A stretch of DNA of 64,000 nucleotides, from the NCBI RefSeq assembly GCF_030060925.1, contig NZ_CP045455.1, forward strand, positions 992,001 through 1,056,000, in the 5' to 3' direction. The first letter of the stretch is position 1; the number at the start of each line of letters is the position of its first letter. This DNA comes from Spiroplasma sp. SV19 (GTDB lineage Bacteria; Bacillota_I; Bacilli_A; Mycoplasmatales; Mycoplasmataceae). Made by a program: the position numbers and the translations under genes. This document shows positions 29,744 to 42,100 of this stretch, piece by piece. The notes beneath the pieces were generated by a model that did no database searches, was not told the origin of the DNA, and saw only the letters and a list, made by a program, of their open reading frames with translations.

Positions 29744-32700
29744 ATGAATATGTTAAATCTTGCAAAAGAGGCTACGCGGGGATTTACAAAAAAAATAACG
29801 CAGTTTATTGGGTTAATTTTGTTCATCATTGGGGCAGTACTAACTTTTACGGCACTTTTTTCAACTGTTTTTCAAGTTAAGAACGGATTAAATGATGTTA
29901 AGAAAAATAGTATCCCGTATCATTATGAAATTCGGATGGATAGTTTGAACATTGATAATAATGTTTATAAAAGAAACCCAAATTGAAAAGTTAATGAAAA
30001 CACACGAGCTTTTTTAGCACAATTTTATGATGTTGCAAAAATTGATACTGATCATTTGACTTTCAATAATATTAAAGCTGATATTTTAGGTTTAAATTGT
30101 GATTTAACAAATAATCAAATTTGTACATGATCAAAAGAACCATCATATTTGAATAAACAAATGGGAACAGCATCTTTTACTGCTTTAGTTAAGAATTTTA
30201 ATGGTAGTATTTCTTCAGCATTTTTAAGTTATATTATTCATCATCCTGTTCAAAGTCAACTAGAAGACTTAATTGGTGATGACAATGTAACATTAAATCT
30301 TAGTTATGATGTTAGTTATCAGTTTGTTGCGAATAATTTAGCAAAAGATACACAATACTTTAATGCTATTGCTGTTAATAAGGATAAAAATTTATTATTT
30401 AATGGTGATAGTTGAAGAGGAAATAATATTTTTTATACTCCCTTTAATCGTGTTTTTGACACAACAATTGGTAGAGCAGTTACTGAATTAGATAAAAATA
30501 ATATTATTTTAAGTAAACAATATGCAGATTATAATTTTTTAGATCTTGGTGGTAATTTTAATTTAGGGGATAATTCAAATTTGCAATTTAAGATTGCAGG
30601 TTATGGAGCGAAGTATAGTAATATTTACCCTAGTCTAGCAAGTTTATCGACAATTGCTAGTGGTAATAAAATAATTGATTTAAGAAATGGGTCATTATTA
30701 TTTATGAATGATATAAATTATAATACGATTAAACAAAACTTTTCGAATGGTGCTGAAAAGATTACGGGGTTTATTAATGTTGACGGAGGATTAACTAGTC
30801 CCCAAAAAATAGCGTTGTTACGTAAGGTTTTAAGTAACTATTTTGTTGCTCCGGATAATGCTATTGTTGCTTTTGAATCATCATTGCCCGGCCAAGTAGT
30901 AATGCTGACAAATACTGGTTTTATTATTAATACTTCAATTGCTGTTGCCTGTTCAATTATTATTTTAATTATTATTGCGTTCTTTATTAAAAAGGATATC
31001 ACTCATCAAAAACGACAAATTGGAGTTTTAAAATCGTTAGGATATCGGCGCCATGAATTGTCTTTTGTTTTTACTTTTAATATCGTTTTTACAACTTTAA
31101 TTGGTTGTTTATTGGGATGAGTTTTAAGTTTACCATTACAAATGTATTTTACTTCTTCAAATTTATATTCAATTGGTTTACCATTATCACTCTTTTATTT
31201 TAATCCGATTATTTTTGTTACAGCAACCATTATTATTCCACTTATTTTTATTGCGATGGCCTTTTTAATTTCATTTATTCTTTTAAGTCGAACAGCGTTG
31301 GATTTAATTTATGATTTAAAAGGATCAAATTTAAATTTCCGCGCTAAAAAAGTAAGAAAAGGAAGAAAATATGCCCACTTTGGATTATCTTTTAATATTC
31401 ATTTATCATTTACTTTTGCTTTAAAATCATTCGGAAAATGAGTCATGGTGTTAGTTGTTTTAGCTTTTTCGTCCTTCTTGTTAATTTTCCAATTAGATGC
31501 AGGAGTTATGGCCCAAGGAATTGTTGATGATTCTTTCCGATATTTTAAAGATGATATAAAATCATATTTAATTGCATCTTCTGATCAACAAGATATTGCC
31601 CAAGAAGCAAACAATGGACAACCTTATAAATGAATTACAACAAATGAACGTGATCAATATTATTATCGAGCACAAGTTTTAGATGATGATAAAACCTTTA
31701 ATTTTCCAGATCCATTAATGTGTTTCTTAAAATTATCAAGTCCGAATCCAACTGATGTAAAAACAAGTTGTGGTGACTTATTAAATATTGCTGGAGACCC
31801 AAGTGGGACGACACTCGTTAAAAGTAAAATTAAATATGATAATAATACGAAGAAATACCCTTATTTAAGTTCTGACACAGTTAAGGCAATTGTTAATTAT
31901 AAAGTTAAAGATAATAAAACTGGGGAATGAATTAATGGATGAGATCGATTAATTGAAATCATAAATATTATCAAGCCTAGTTTAATTAATCAAGGTTTAA
32001 CAGAAGCAGATATTCAAACTATTATTACGGGAATTAATATGATTAATAGTTTGGGTTCATCAACGAATGGGCAATATCCAGATATTTATTTAGGACCATA
32101 TATGGTTTATGACCAAGCTTATGATTTTCCGTATGTATTTTTATCAGCGGGCTGAAGTCCAGATGATGTTAAGAATGCTAGAAATCCTGTTTCTCAATTA
32201 AATGTTGTTGGTTTATCAAGTGATGAAGCACAACGAAATCAATTGTTAAATTATCGTTCTCAAAATACTCGTGCTGATGTTGCACAAAAAGAAGTCTTTG
32301 GTTATAAAATTAATCCTAATCCAGTCGCAAATGATCCGAATATGCCAATTAATGAACCAATTCCTGTGATTTTGGCCAAACGAGTTTATCAATCAATGGA
32401 CATTAATCCTGGTGATATTTTTAAATTAAATGTGCGTATTACAAATGCCATTGGGTATGTTCCTGTTGCTTTTAAAGTGGTTGGTTCAGATGATGCTGAT
32501 ATTAGTTCGGGGAATATTTATATGAACCAAGATTCGTTAGTTACTGTAATGAACCAATGAGTTAATGTAACGGGGAAAGGAATTGTGTTTCAACCTAATT
32601 CATATTATAATGTTGTTGCTTCGCGTGCTAGTCCAAGCGGAATGGCGTTACAACCTTATCGGATTATGTCAGCATTTTCATTAACAGATAATTATGATTT

Positions 32701-33238
32701 TACAATGTTTGATAATAATAAAAAGATTGATTTTACTAATGCCTTTGATTTAAGAACTAATTTAAAATTATTAAATGGTTTGAATAAGGTCTGACCATTT
32801 GATACATTACGGCAAAATTATTCTCAAGGAATGCAAACCGTGCGGGATGTTCTTAATGTATTAGAAGGATTAACAATTGTTATTGTTGCTTTAATTTTGG
32901 CAGTTTTAATTTCAATGGTGCTTGATGAAAACCGACGAACAATATTAACCTTAAAAGTACTGGGATATCCAACATGAAAAATTATTTCAATTGTGCTAGG
33001 ATTTTACTTATTAGCAATTATTATTGGATATGTTTTAAGTTATGTGATTGCACAATTATTATGGAATTTAATTGCTAATGTTGTCTTCAAAAGTACCGGA
33101 ATGCTGTTAATTCCTTCCTTTTCTGCTTATGTTGTTTCAGTTGCCACAGCGGCAATTGGGATAATTCTCTTATTAGTTATTATGGTTGGAATTTGAAAAA
33201 TTAAGAAAAATAAACTAGTAAATATTACATTAGAGTAA
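29744..33238 (+). CDS. Large FtsX/MacB-type ABC transporter permease
   Basis: 1,164 residues, one long frame with many UGA Trp codons. One membrane helix near the N-terminus (QFIGLILFIIGAVLTFTALF), a large extracellular part, then an FtsX core (IAVACSIIILIIIAFFIKKD ... QIGVLKSLGYRRHELSFVF), a second extracellular domain, and a C-terminal FtsX core (LEGLTIVIVALILAVLIS ... TILTLKVLGYPTWKIISIVL). Two FtsX domains in one chain is the known layout of mollicute giant permeases. No ATPase gene is adjacent, so an ATPase must be encoded elsewhere. Start could be 29744 or 29750. Possible export or lipoprotein-handling role; substrate unknown. Confidence 0.85.
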
Positions 33239-33243
33239 AAATA

Positions 33244-33280
33244 AATGTTGTTTAATTTTAAAATTAAACAACATTTTTTC
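33244..33280 (+). terminator. Strong terminator after the permease
   Basis: A perfect 32-bp palindrome (33244-33275) with arms starting AATGTTGTTTAATTTT, followed by TTTTTC. Confidence 0.88.
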
Positions 33281-33396
33281 TTAAAAAATCACTAAATTTT
33301 ATATAATGTCTTATTTTTTGCTAAACTAATTATATAGTTATTGTTATAAAGTGGACCGTAATAAAAATATTAATTAGAAAAGTGGGCAGAGGTAAG

Positions 33397-34485
33397 ATGA
33401 AAAAAATATTTATATGAATAATAATTGCAAGTTCTATTTTTGTTCATAATTTGATAAGTTCAGATAATATTCTTCAAAATGGTCCTTTTTCTTTTAACAA
33501 TATCCAGTATGTTCAAACTCGAATTGAAGGTCTTGATAATATTTTTCGTAATGCAATTGTCTTTGGCAAGGAAAAAGTCTATTTTGGTTCTTCACGAGGA
33601 CTTTATGTTTTAGGGAAAAGTGACACTAAGGCAACTAAAATTAAAGGTATTGATGATAAAGTTATGTTTTTAACGATTGATCAGGATGATAACATTTATT
33701 TTGCAACAGAGGAGAACGAAATTTATCTTTATAAAAATGATAGCTCAATTGTTCAAATTGAGGGTCTTGATGCGGACGCTGATGTCACTGCCCTTGCTTT
33801 AGATAGTATGAATAACTTATATTTGGCAACACTTGCTGGAATTTATTATTTGTCAGTCGGAGAGACAGTTGTTAAAAAAGTTGCTTGAGGTGATTATGTT
33901 GTATTTACATTGATAACTGATCATCAAAATAATGTCTATTTTACAACCAATAAACGAGATTTTTTTTCTTTGGCAGCGAATCAAGACAGTCCAGTATTAA
34001 TTAGCACTTTAGACGAGCCAATTTATGCAATGGTTGTTGATCAAGATAATAATGTTTACTTAGGGAATTACATTTATCAAAGCAAGACGAAGGAGTTAAA
34101 TGAAATTAATTTGCGGGATCGAAGCATATACTCGATTGCTGTTGATGCGAATGATAATATTTATTACTGTAGTTTTTTAGATGGTGTTTATTTTTTAAAG
34201 AAGGGAACAGATCAAGTTATTAAAACCAATTTATTTGGAAGAGAAGTTCAAACCATTGCTGTTGATGCGAATGCCAACATTTTTGTCAATAATAATGAAG
34301 GTCCTTTTGTTTTTCAAGTTTATAATCCCCCAATTATTCCTGACCCTGTTGTTAAACAAAAGGATATGGTAGTTGCTAAAGTTTTGGGTTATGTATTTTT
34401 AGGTACTTCTGGTGCTGTTGGACTTTCTTGTTTGGCAACTTATTTATGAAATAAATATCATTATAAGAAGAGCCGTCGAAAATAA
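33397..34485 (+). CDS. Surface beta-propeller protein, C-terminally membrane-anchored
   Basis: 362 residues. An N-terminal hydrophobic segment (MKKIFIWIIIASSIFVHNLI) acts as signal peptide. About six to seven repeats of roughly 45 residues follow, each with a core like IDQDDNIYFATEENEIYLYK or VDANDNIYYCSFLDGVYFLK, a beta-propeller of the NHL / two-component-propeller sort. The C-terminus has a membrane helix (KVLGYVFLGTSGAVGLSCLA) and a basic tail ending SRRK. It is therefore probably an extracellular propeller held in the membrane, a candidate adhesin or receptor. AGAGGTAAG precedes the ATG. Confidence 0.8.
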
Positions 34486-34584
34486 AAGATTATTTGATAA
34501 GGGTTAATTTGCAACTACTTTTTTATTTAGAGTTCTTAATAATTTACAAAGGCATTGGTTTTTTGCATTTATAATACTAATTTA

Positions 34585-34613
34585 TTGACTTTCCAAAAAA
34601 AATATAATATGAT
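34585..34613 (+). promoter_or_regulatory. Promoter of the rplJ-rplL operon
   Basis: TTGACT (34585-34590), 17 nt, TATGAT (34608-34613), with an overlapping TATAAT at 34603. It precedes the L10 leader. Confidence 0.65.
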
Positions 34614-34620
34614 AGTTAAT

Positions 34621-34780
34621 GGTATTGTACCTTAGTCATCAAAATACCAGAGACAGCAACGGATTTTATTAAATCTTAATTATGTTGCCGAGGCATTATT
34701 GGGATATAGAACAACTACATGTTTTTTATATTATTCAAAATAATGTTTCTGGCAATTAATCTATCTGATTAATTGCCTTT
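34621..34780 (+). ncRNA. L10 leader RNA (autoregulatory)
   Basis: The 5' UTR of rplJ contains AGAGACAGCAACGG, then ATGTTGCCGAGGCATTATTG and GATATAGAACAACTACATG, the usual elements of the Firmicute-type L10 leader, which is bound by the L10(L12) complex. An intrinsic terminator ends it, so control is likely by attenuation when L10 is in excess. Confidence 0.85.
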
Positions 34781-34784
34781 GTTT
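34751..34784 (+). terminator. Attenuator in the L10 leader
   Basis: GGCAATTAAT (34751-34760) pairs with ATTAATTGCC (34768-34777), followed by TTTGTTTT; 27 nt before rplJ. Confidence 0.85.
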
Positions 34785-34810
34785 TATTGAATTATTTAGG
34801 GAGGCGAAGA

Positions 34811-35302
34811 ATGAAGCCAGCAATGAAAATTAAAACAGCAGTTGTTAGTGAAATTGCTAATAACTTTAAGACTGCTAATTCAGCAGTTATTGTTGAATAT
34901 CAAAAATTAACAGTTGCTGAATTTACAGAACTAAGAAGAATGCTTACAAAACAAGATGTAAACATTAAAATATATAAAAATAACTTAGTGAGCTTGGCTG
35001 CTAAAGAAGCGGGATTTGCAGAATTAGATCAATTTTTAACAGGTCCTAATGCTTTTGCGTTTGGTGTAGGAGAACAGATGGCTGCCGCAAAAACTTTGGC
35101 AAAATTTGCAAAAACGCATCCAGCTTTAAAATTAAAAGCAGGAATTTATGAGGGTAAAGTCTTAGATACAAAAGCAATTATTGAAATTGCTTCGTTGCCA
35201 ACAAAAGACGAATTACTTGCAATGTTTGCATCAAGCTTATTATATCCATTACGTATGTTCGCAATAGCAGTTAAAGAAATTGCTAAAACGAAAAGTGAGT
35301 AA
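34811..35302 (+). CDS. rplJ: Ribosomal protein uL10
   Basis: 163 residues of the stalk-base protein that anchors L7/L12 dimers on the large subunit. It shows MKIKTAVVSEIANNFKTANS, VAEFTELRRML, IKIYKNNLVSLAAKEAGFAE and a C-terminal L12-binding helix (AMFASSLLYPLRMFAIAVKE). The ATG follows GGGAGGCGAAGA. Upstream leader and downstream rplL are the conserved arrangement. Confidence 0.97.
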   Translation: MKPAMKIKTAVVSEIANNFKTANSAVIVEYQKLTVAEFTELRRMLTKQDVNIKIYKNNLVSLAAKEAGFAELDQFLTGPNAFAFGVGEQMAAAKTLAKFAKTHPALKLKAGIYEGKVLDTKAIIEIASLPTKDELLAMFASSLLYPLRMFAIAVKEIAKTKSE

Positions 35303-35356
35303 TTAATTTATTCAATATTTTATAGAAATGTAATTCTTAATGAGGAGGAAAATATT

Positions 35357-35722
35357 ATGGCATTATCAAAAGATGATATTATTAAAGCATTAGAAGAAAT
35401 GAAATTAGCAGAATTAAATGAATTAGTAAAAGCAATTGAAGATCATTTCGGGGTTGTTGCGGCAGCAGCAGTTGCAGCAGCACCAGCAGAAGGGGGAGCA
35501 GCAGCGGGACCTTCAGAAGTTGATATTGTTTTAACTGATCCAGGAGCAAGTAAAGTTGCGATTATTAAATTAGTAAAAGAAATTACTGGAAAAGAATTAA
35601 TGGAAGCAAAAGCAATTGTTGATAAATTGCCAGCAGTTATTAAGTCAAAAGTAAAAGCAGAAGAAGCGGAAGAAATTAAAGGACAATTAGTTGTCGCTGG
35701 TGCTTCAGTTGAGCTTAAATAA
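35357..35722 (+). CDS. rplL: Ribosomal protein bL12 (L7/L12)
   Basis: 121 residues forming the mobile ribosomal stalk that recruits translation factors. N-terminal dimer domain (LSKDDIIKALEEMKLAELNE), Ala-rich hinge (VAAAAVAAAPAEGGAAAGPS) and the C-terminal domain (ASKVAIIKLVKEITGKELME ... VDKLPAVIK). Strong GAGGAGG site. Typical length. Second gene of the L10 operon. Confidence 0.98.
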   Translation: MALSKDDIIKALEEMKLAELNELVKAIEDHFGVVAAAAVAAAPAEGGAAAGPSEVDIVLTDPGASKVAIIKLVKEITGKELMEAKAIVDKLPAVIKSKVKAEEAEEIKGQLVVAGASVELK

Positions 35723-35739
35723 TTTAATTTTATTAAAAT

Positions 35740-35785
35740 AAAGCAGGGGTACCCCTTTGCTTTTTTTTTTTTTTTTTTGTAAAAT
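35740..35785 (+). terminator. rplL terminator, overlapping a possible poly-T promoter
   Basis: AAAGCA-GGGG (from 35740) pairs with CCCC-TT-TGCTTT, then 18 T (35761-35778). The same DNA reads as TTGCTT (35757-35762), 17 nt, TAAAAT (35780-35785), which could drive the broken gene at 35815. The terminator function is surer than the promoter. Confidence 0.8.
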
Positions 35786-35814
35786 TATATTATGCAAAAA
35801 TGGGAGTGATAAAA

Positions 35815-36674
35815 ATGCTAATAGATTTTTTATTTGATAGCAAATTTATAAAATTTACTAACCTAATGAGTAATATTTTTCATCAATAACATTTTGAATT
35901 TTTATTTGTTTCATTATTAGCATTTTTGTTCGTATTACTTTTTTAAAAGCAAAATCTTTTAAAACCCCTAGTAATAGTTTTAATAAAACTGAAATTGGTG
36001 TTTTTGTTTTTACTTTTATTAGTAATATTCTAATTTTAAGCGTTTTTAACATTCTAATTCAGCTGTACTTAGTTTCAGTAGCTACATCAACGATTGTTTT
36101 ACTAAATATTATTTTTTTTAGTTTGGTGTTATTTTTTATTATTACAAAAGCAAAATATTTTGATATTATTGTGATTTTTAATAAAATTATTGCTATTTTC
36201 TTTTTAGTTGCTTTTGCTCCAATTATTTTTACTTTAGTTCTTCAAACAATAGTGAAAGCAGAACATAATTTACTTTGTTTAATATTATGAGTGTTTTCTT
36301 ATGTAACTTTAATTGGTGCTATTATCATTAATAATAATACAACTGAGTTAAAACAAATTTTTCGTCGTTTATTTTTTGGTTTTATTTTAATATTATTAAT
36401 TCTAATTTTAAATTTACAGTTTATTGAAAATACAAAAGATATTAAATTATCAACAATCTTTAGTAGCATATTTATGCTTATTTTACTTTGAATTTGGTGT
36501 TGAAATGTTGTGCTAATGAAAAATACTGGTGCAGAGACCCAAAATGAAACACAAAATGAAGAGGATTTAAAATTTTTTGTATTAGCAATTAAAAATGATT
36601 CTTTAATAATGAATAAAACAATTAAGTATACAACAATTATTCTTAATGGTTATAAGCAGGTTCTAATAATTTAA
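35815..36674 (+). pseudogene. Decayed polytopic membrane protein
   Basis: A start at 35815 with a GGGAGTG site gives MLIDFLFDSKFIKFTNLMSN and then an in-frame TAA at 35887. After it, HFEFLFVSLLAFLFVLLF continues, and a missing T near 35945 shifts into a 240-codon frame (FLKAKSFKTPSNSFNKTEIG ...) that contains at least five membrane helices, for example ITLVLQT-like and IFRRLFFGFILILLILILNL, ending at TAA 36674. Two lesions indicate a pseudogene. Function of the ancestor unknown. Confidence 0.65.
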
Positions 36675-36746
36675 TTTTTTATAATAATTTTTAACAAATT
36701 ATTATTTTAATCATCATAACAATTTAATAAAAAGGAGTGAATAAAA

Positions 36747-39074
36747 ATGAAAAAATTACTTTCTATTTTAGGAGTAACAGCATTAACAACAACAAGCGTT
36801 TTTAGTGTGGCCGCTTGTGCCAAAGGAAAAGCAGGACCAACTGATGGCTATTTTGATAGTGAAATTGATAAGATTGATCCAACAATTAGAAATCAAGTCA
36901 AATATACTAGTACGATTGCAAAAATTTTAATTGCATCACGTCATGAAAATATGAATACATATGCTTTTCCAACTTTACAATATTTTTTAAATAATGTCGG
37001 AAAAAATTTAAAAGGTACTTTTAAAACAAAAAGTGGAAAAGAAGTTCAAATTAAGGACTATGTTGAAGAATATAAGAAATTAAATAATATTTTTTATAAT
37101 CCTTGAAAAGCAAGAAGCACAAGCTATCAACCAGAACGGAATAATTATGATTTAATGTCTTCGCTTGTAGCAATGACAAATTTTGCAAAATGAAACACAG
37201 AAGAAAATCAGGGGCATCCTACTAAGGATGAAGATCCGACAACTGGTCGTTATCCTGAATTTGAAGTAAATCCAAATTTAGGATGAGCACAATATGATAC
37301 TGGGGCTTTAGCAAACACTTTATCTCAGAAGTCAGATTCAGTTAAAGCGTATATTCAGAGATCCAAGACATGAAGTAGTTATTATGACTCTTCAACTGGG
37401 CCATATGCTTCAAATATTCTATATCATAATTCTTTGAGTAATCCACCAACCACATCTGAGCTTTCATATAAAGATGGAGGAACTGAGACTAAATTTGGAA
37501 AAGCGGTTGCAAACCAGTCAAGTTCATTATATGACTTGTTTGGTTTAAAATATTTTGATGAAGCAATTACAATGTTAGGACAATTTGGGCCGGGCCTAGA
37601 ATTACCAGTTACAGCTTCTTTAGCACAATTATTACCAATTGTTCAAAATAACCGTTATGGTGAAAAAACAGCAGGGATTTTCTTAGCGGCACCTTTTGTT
37701 ATTTTAGGTACTATTAAAGACAAATTATTTGATTCTAATGGCAAGGTTAAAGATGATAGTCCATTGTTGGAAGTATTTGATCGTGCAACAATTGACAATA
37801 CTGTTCTTAAAGTTGAAAAAGAAAGTGATGGTGAAGTTGATAGTCCTGATAAAACAATTGAAAATATGAATTTATATAATATTTTATCAAGTCCTGTAAT
37901 GGCAAAAGCAATGAGTGTTATTACACAACAGCAGCCACAATATTTGGATTTAACAAGTACTAATAAAGACCATAAAAATGCATTTTTAAAATGATATTCA
38001 GTGTTAGGCAATTGATTTACAGCTGCTTTAGCAAAAGAAGGTTCAAAATTTGATGTAGAAAAATTTAATACAGTAATGTCAAAAACAATCTATAAGGGTG
38101 TTTTAAAATTCCAAACACTAGTGGGGTTATTTGCAGAAGATACTGTTGTTGCTTTAATGCGAACATTATTGCAAATGTTAAATTCAGGTAGTTTTGATAT
38201 GTTTAACTTATTAAAAGGAGTTGCTGGATTTGCAAACTGGTTTTATACTAGCAATGATCAAGGACATTATAATTTGAATCTTAAGAATGTGCAAAAAATT
38301 GATGATGTCTATAATAAAGGTCCGCAAAAAGCTGGTTTTAGTGATGACTTAATGGCTGTTGATCCAAAAAGTGAGTATGCTAAATTTATTTTAGATAATT
38401 ATGGTTTTAATGAACAAACAAATCAGTATGAATCAGGGTCATTATTTGACATGATTAATATTTGAGCACATGGAGGGAATAACACTTATCCTGAACATGA
38501 AGCAATGCATAAATTTATTACTCAAATTTTGGATTCACAAAATGGTTATATTGGGGTATTAACAAATCAAATTAATCAAGCGATGGCTAATGACTGATTT
38601 GATAATATCTTCTTAGATCGAAAATGATATATTACAGCATCTGGTAAAGGTGTGGATGGTAAGACATTAGGGGCAGTAATAACTAATGGTCGTGTAACGG
38701 GAGTTAGATATCAATTAGACTATTATGGTCCAAAAGATGCTTCAACAAAATTAGCGCGTCACACTAAACCATTGGGATATACTGATCCGGCTTCAGGGAA
38801 TTCACCTTCATATGTGGAACAAGAAAAGGATGCAACAAAACGTCATAATATTGCGCCAGAAGGACAAACATGAACTGATCAAGACTGAGTTGATTACGAC
38901 GGGTTAGGAGATAGTTATTTAGAAAATAGCGAAAATATTAAATATAGTTATGTTGTTGAATTTGATAATAAAGCCCGCTTTTTATATAATCCCGGCATTA
39001 AAGATGATTTAACAAAAAATTCATATTTACTGAGTGATTTTGCCTGATATTATAACAACACACGCTACTATTAA
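36747..39074 (+). CDS. Large lipoprotein (MOLPALP-like)
   Basis: 775 residues with signal MKKLLSILGVTALTTTSVFS and lipobox VAAC. The body has FGKAVANQSSSLYDLFGLKY, LPVTASLAQLLPIVQNNRYG and a C-terminal aromatic end (WYYNNTRYY). It resembles the mollicute lipoprotein paralogue class named MOLPALP; this is from pattern memory and only moderately sure. AAAGGAG site. The giant permease starts 35 nt downstream, which suggests a transporter-lipoprotein operon. Confidence 0.8.
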
Positions 39075-39109
39075 TTAATAGTTACATATAAAGAGGGAGA
39101 GGTTAAAAA

Positions 39110-42100
39110 ATGCTGCTATTTTGGCAAACATTAAAGAGTATGTTTAAGCAAAAAGCACAGTTAACTATTTTTATAGTATTAGCTGCTCTTTTGACATTGT
39201 TAGCCACTTCATCATGAATTGTTAACACGCGTTTAACTAATGCATATTCATTTATGGGGCAAGGAACTTTTACTTATGATTATTTATTAAAATTTAATGG
39301 TAAAAAGAAAACGGGGTCAAATGTTGAAACAATTACACCATGGTTTGCTTTTAGTAATGATTATCATTTGATTACTGATGTTAATGGTAATAAAACAACA
39401 TTACCTTATGTGCATCTTGGACCAAATGGAGCATTAAAAGCATTAGATGATAAGAATATTGATATTACATTTACTTATAACGCTACAAATAAAGTTAATA
39501 GTATTGTCTTTAAAGATTTAGATTCTAATGCTCCTGTTTTTTGAAATAATGGGTTGTATCGTTTTAATTATCAAAGTGAAGCCTTTCAAAAATCATTAAT
39601 TGGACAACTATATGATCAAAATGGTAATCTTTTTGACCATAATAATCTAAGTTTAATTGAAGGATTTATGAATAATTTTACGCGTAGTGATATTTCACAA
39701 AATACAATAAATTTAGTTATTGCTTATTTAAATCAAGAATTTGCGGATCCAAAAAGTGAGGGTGACACAACACTAAAACAAGCAGTTACTGCTTTTGTTA
39801 ATACGGGAATTAAAAAATGGACTAAGGATGTTGATTTAGGACAAGGTGACCCAGCGGAGATACCTAAAAAAGAGAACATTGAACAAGAACTATTTACTAA
39901 CGGATTAAATGGTGATTTAAGTTTTTTAGCAAAAGATACTTCACAACCTTTAATTAAAATTAATCTTTATTATTCACCAAGTATTAGTAATAATCTTGAT
40001 GTTGGATATAATAACAATATTGGGAATGCCGCTTTTAGTGTTAATGATTTTTATAATCAAAATAATAAGAATAGTCTTTTTAAAAATCAACCATATGGAC
40101 CCTATGGTTTTACAAAATCTTATTATGCTTTGGTTGCCAAAGTTTCTAACTTTTCATACCAATTACGTGAACAATACGAATATTGAGATTTAATTTCTAA
40201 TCTTAAATACAAAATAATTAATTGACAACCATTGTTAGAACATAATCAATTAAAAATTATGGAACGATATTCATCATTTGATCCAACTAACCCAACTAAT
40301 GATGTTTATGTTGTTATAACGCCACAATTTGCTCGTAGTCAAAAGTTAAAAGTTGGTGATGCGATTAAGATTGGTGAAAATAACAATCTCTTTGTTGGGG
40401 CAATTGGTGGTGATCCCGCTAACATTTATCCAACAATTTATGATACTGATATTTTTCCCAACCCAAAAACGGATGGAATTATTTATGTTTCTGAAAATGT
40501 TTATCGAGGGGAAAGTATTATTGCAAATGCCGAGATTGAGGAAAATTCAACTTTATATATTACCCATACAGGAAATGATAAGAGTGCAGATGTCGCAACT
40601 TTTAAAAATTATTTAGCAACTGATTTTCGAAGTTTAAATAAACCAGATGATAAAAATGCAGGCTTGCAAAGTCGTGATGCGACAAAATTAGTTTATCTTC
40701 GTTATAGTTTACTGAGACAAACAATTAGTATTTATCGAACAATTACCATTGTTTTATCAGCAGTTTTCTTAATTATTTTAATTTTTACTTTAGTAATTTT
40801 AATTAAAAAAATTATTAATCAACAAAAAATTGAAAATGGAATTTTAAAAGCAAATGGTTATAGTGGTCTAACAATTGCAAGTTCTTATTTGGCACATGCA
40901 CTTGTTGTCACGGGCATTGGTGTTCCCCTTGGGTGAATCATTGGTGCTGTTTTACAGTTTCCAATTATGAGTGTTTTCAATAATTATTTTGTCATTCCAA
41001 CAAATTATTCGTTTTCTTTAATTCCGTTTGCAATTTGTTTTGGAGTAATTGGTTTGGTTAGTAGTTTATCAATTTTAATAACAGCAGTTCGTCAGTTGAT
41101 TATTAGTCCATTAGATTTATTAAACCCAAATAAAAATGTTAAGACTTCAAAACTAGTGAATTCAATTAGTAATAGTTTTTCATTTAAAAAATTTACAACT
41201 AAGTTTCGCTTTGTCATGATGGCGGTATCAACGAAAAAAATTGGTTGGTTCTTTTTAACATTTTTTATTGCTAGTCTTTCCTTAACATTTGCAACCTTAA
41301 TTCCTACTGCAATCAGTAAGTTTAGTAAAGATTATTATGCTAATTTAAATTATAATAATGAATATAATTATACTAATGTTGTTGGTAACATTCCGTTTAG
41401 TCGTTATCAAATGTATGACTGAAATGGACCAGACTATTCTGATAGTTCAGCATATCCACTTGAAAAAAATTCTTTAGTTAGTGATTATTTATATAATGGG
41501 AAGTGACTATCAACAACAGCTGACATTAATGCTAATAACGCACATTTGTATGCTCAACAATTAAATAATATGATTATTTTTAATTTTATGGTTGGAAAGG
41601 GAGCAAGTTTATCAATTGGGACCTTTTATGATATGTATAATCGTTATGGGCAAAATGTTGATATTCGAAATCAAATAGATACATTGTTATGTTCAACAAT
41701 GCCACGGGCATTTGGGAAACAACCAGTTAATCCAACCGATCCAAATATTGTTGATCGCTGAACTTATTGTGCACAATATGCAACAAGTGATATTATGCCT
41801 GGGAAAATTAGAGCAATGTGATTGAAAAATGAATTAGCAAAAGAACAATTTAATTTCACTTTTGGAACTTCAACTTATAATACTAGAAATGAAGATGTTT
41901 ATACAGGATATACGGCAAAAATATTAGATTCAAGTTTTGGTCTTTCAACATATGGAATTAATGCAAATAATAAGACAATTGTTTTTCCTAATCAAAAAAT
42001 TAAAAATGTATTAAATGATAGTAAAGATTTAAATATTAAATCTGATACAATTCCAATGGTTGTGAATAAAGCTGCTCAAATTAGATATAATTTAGAAACA

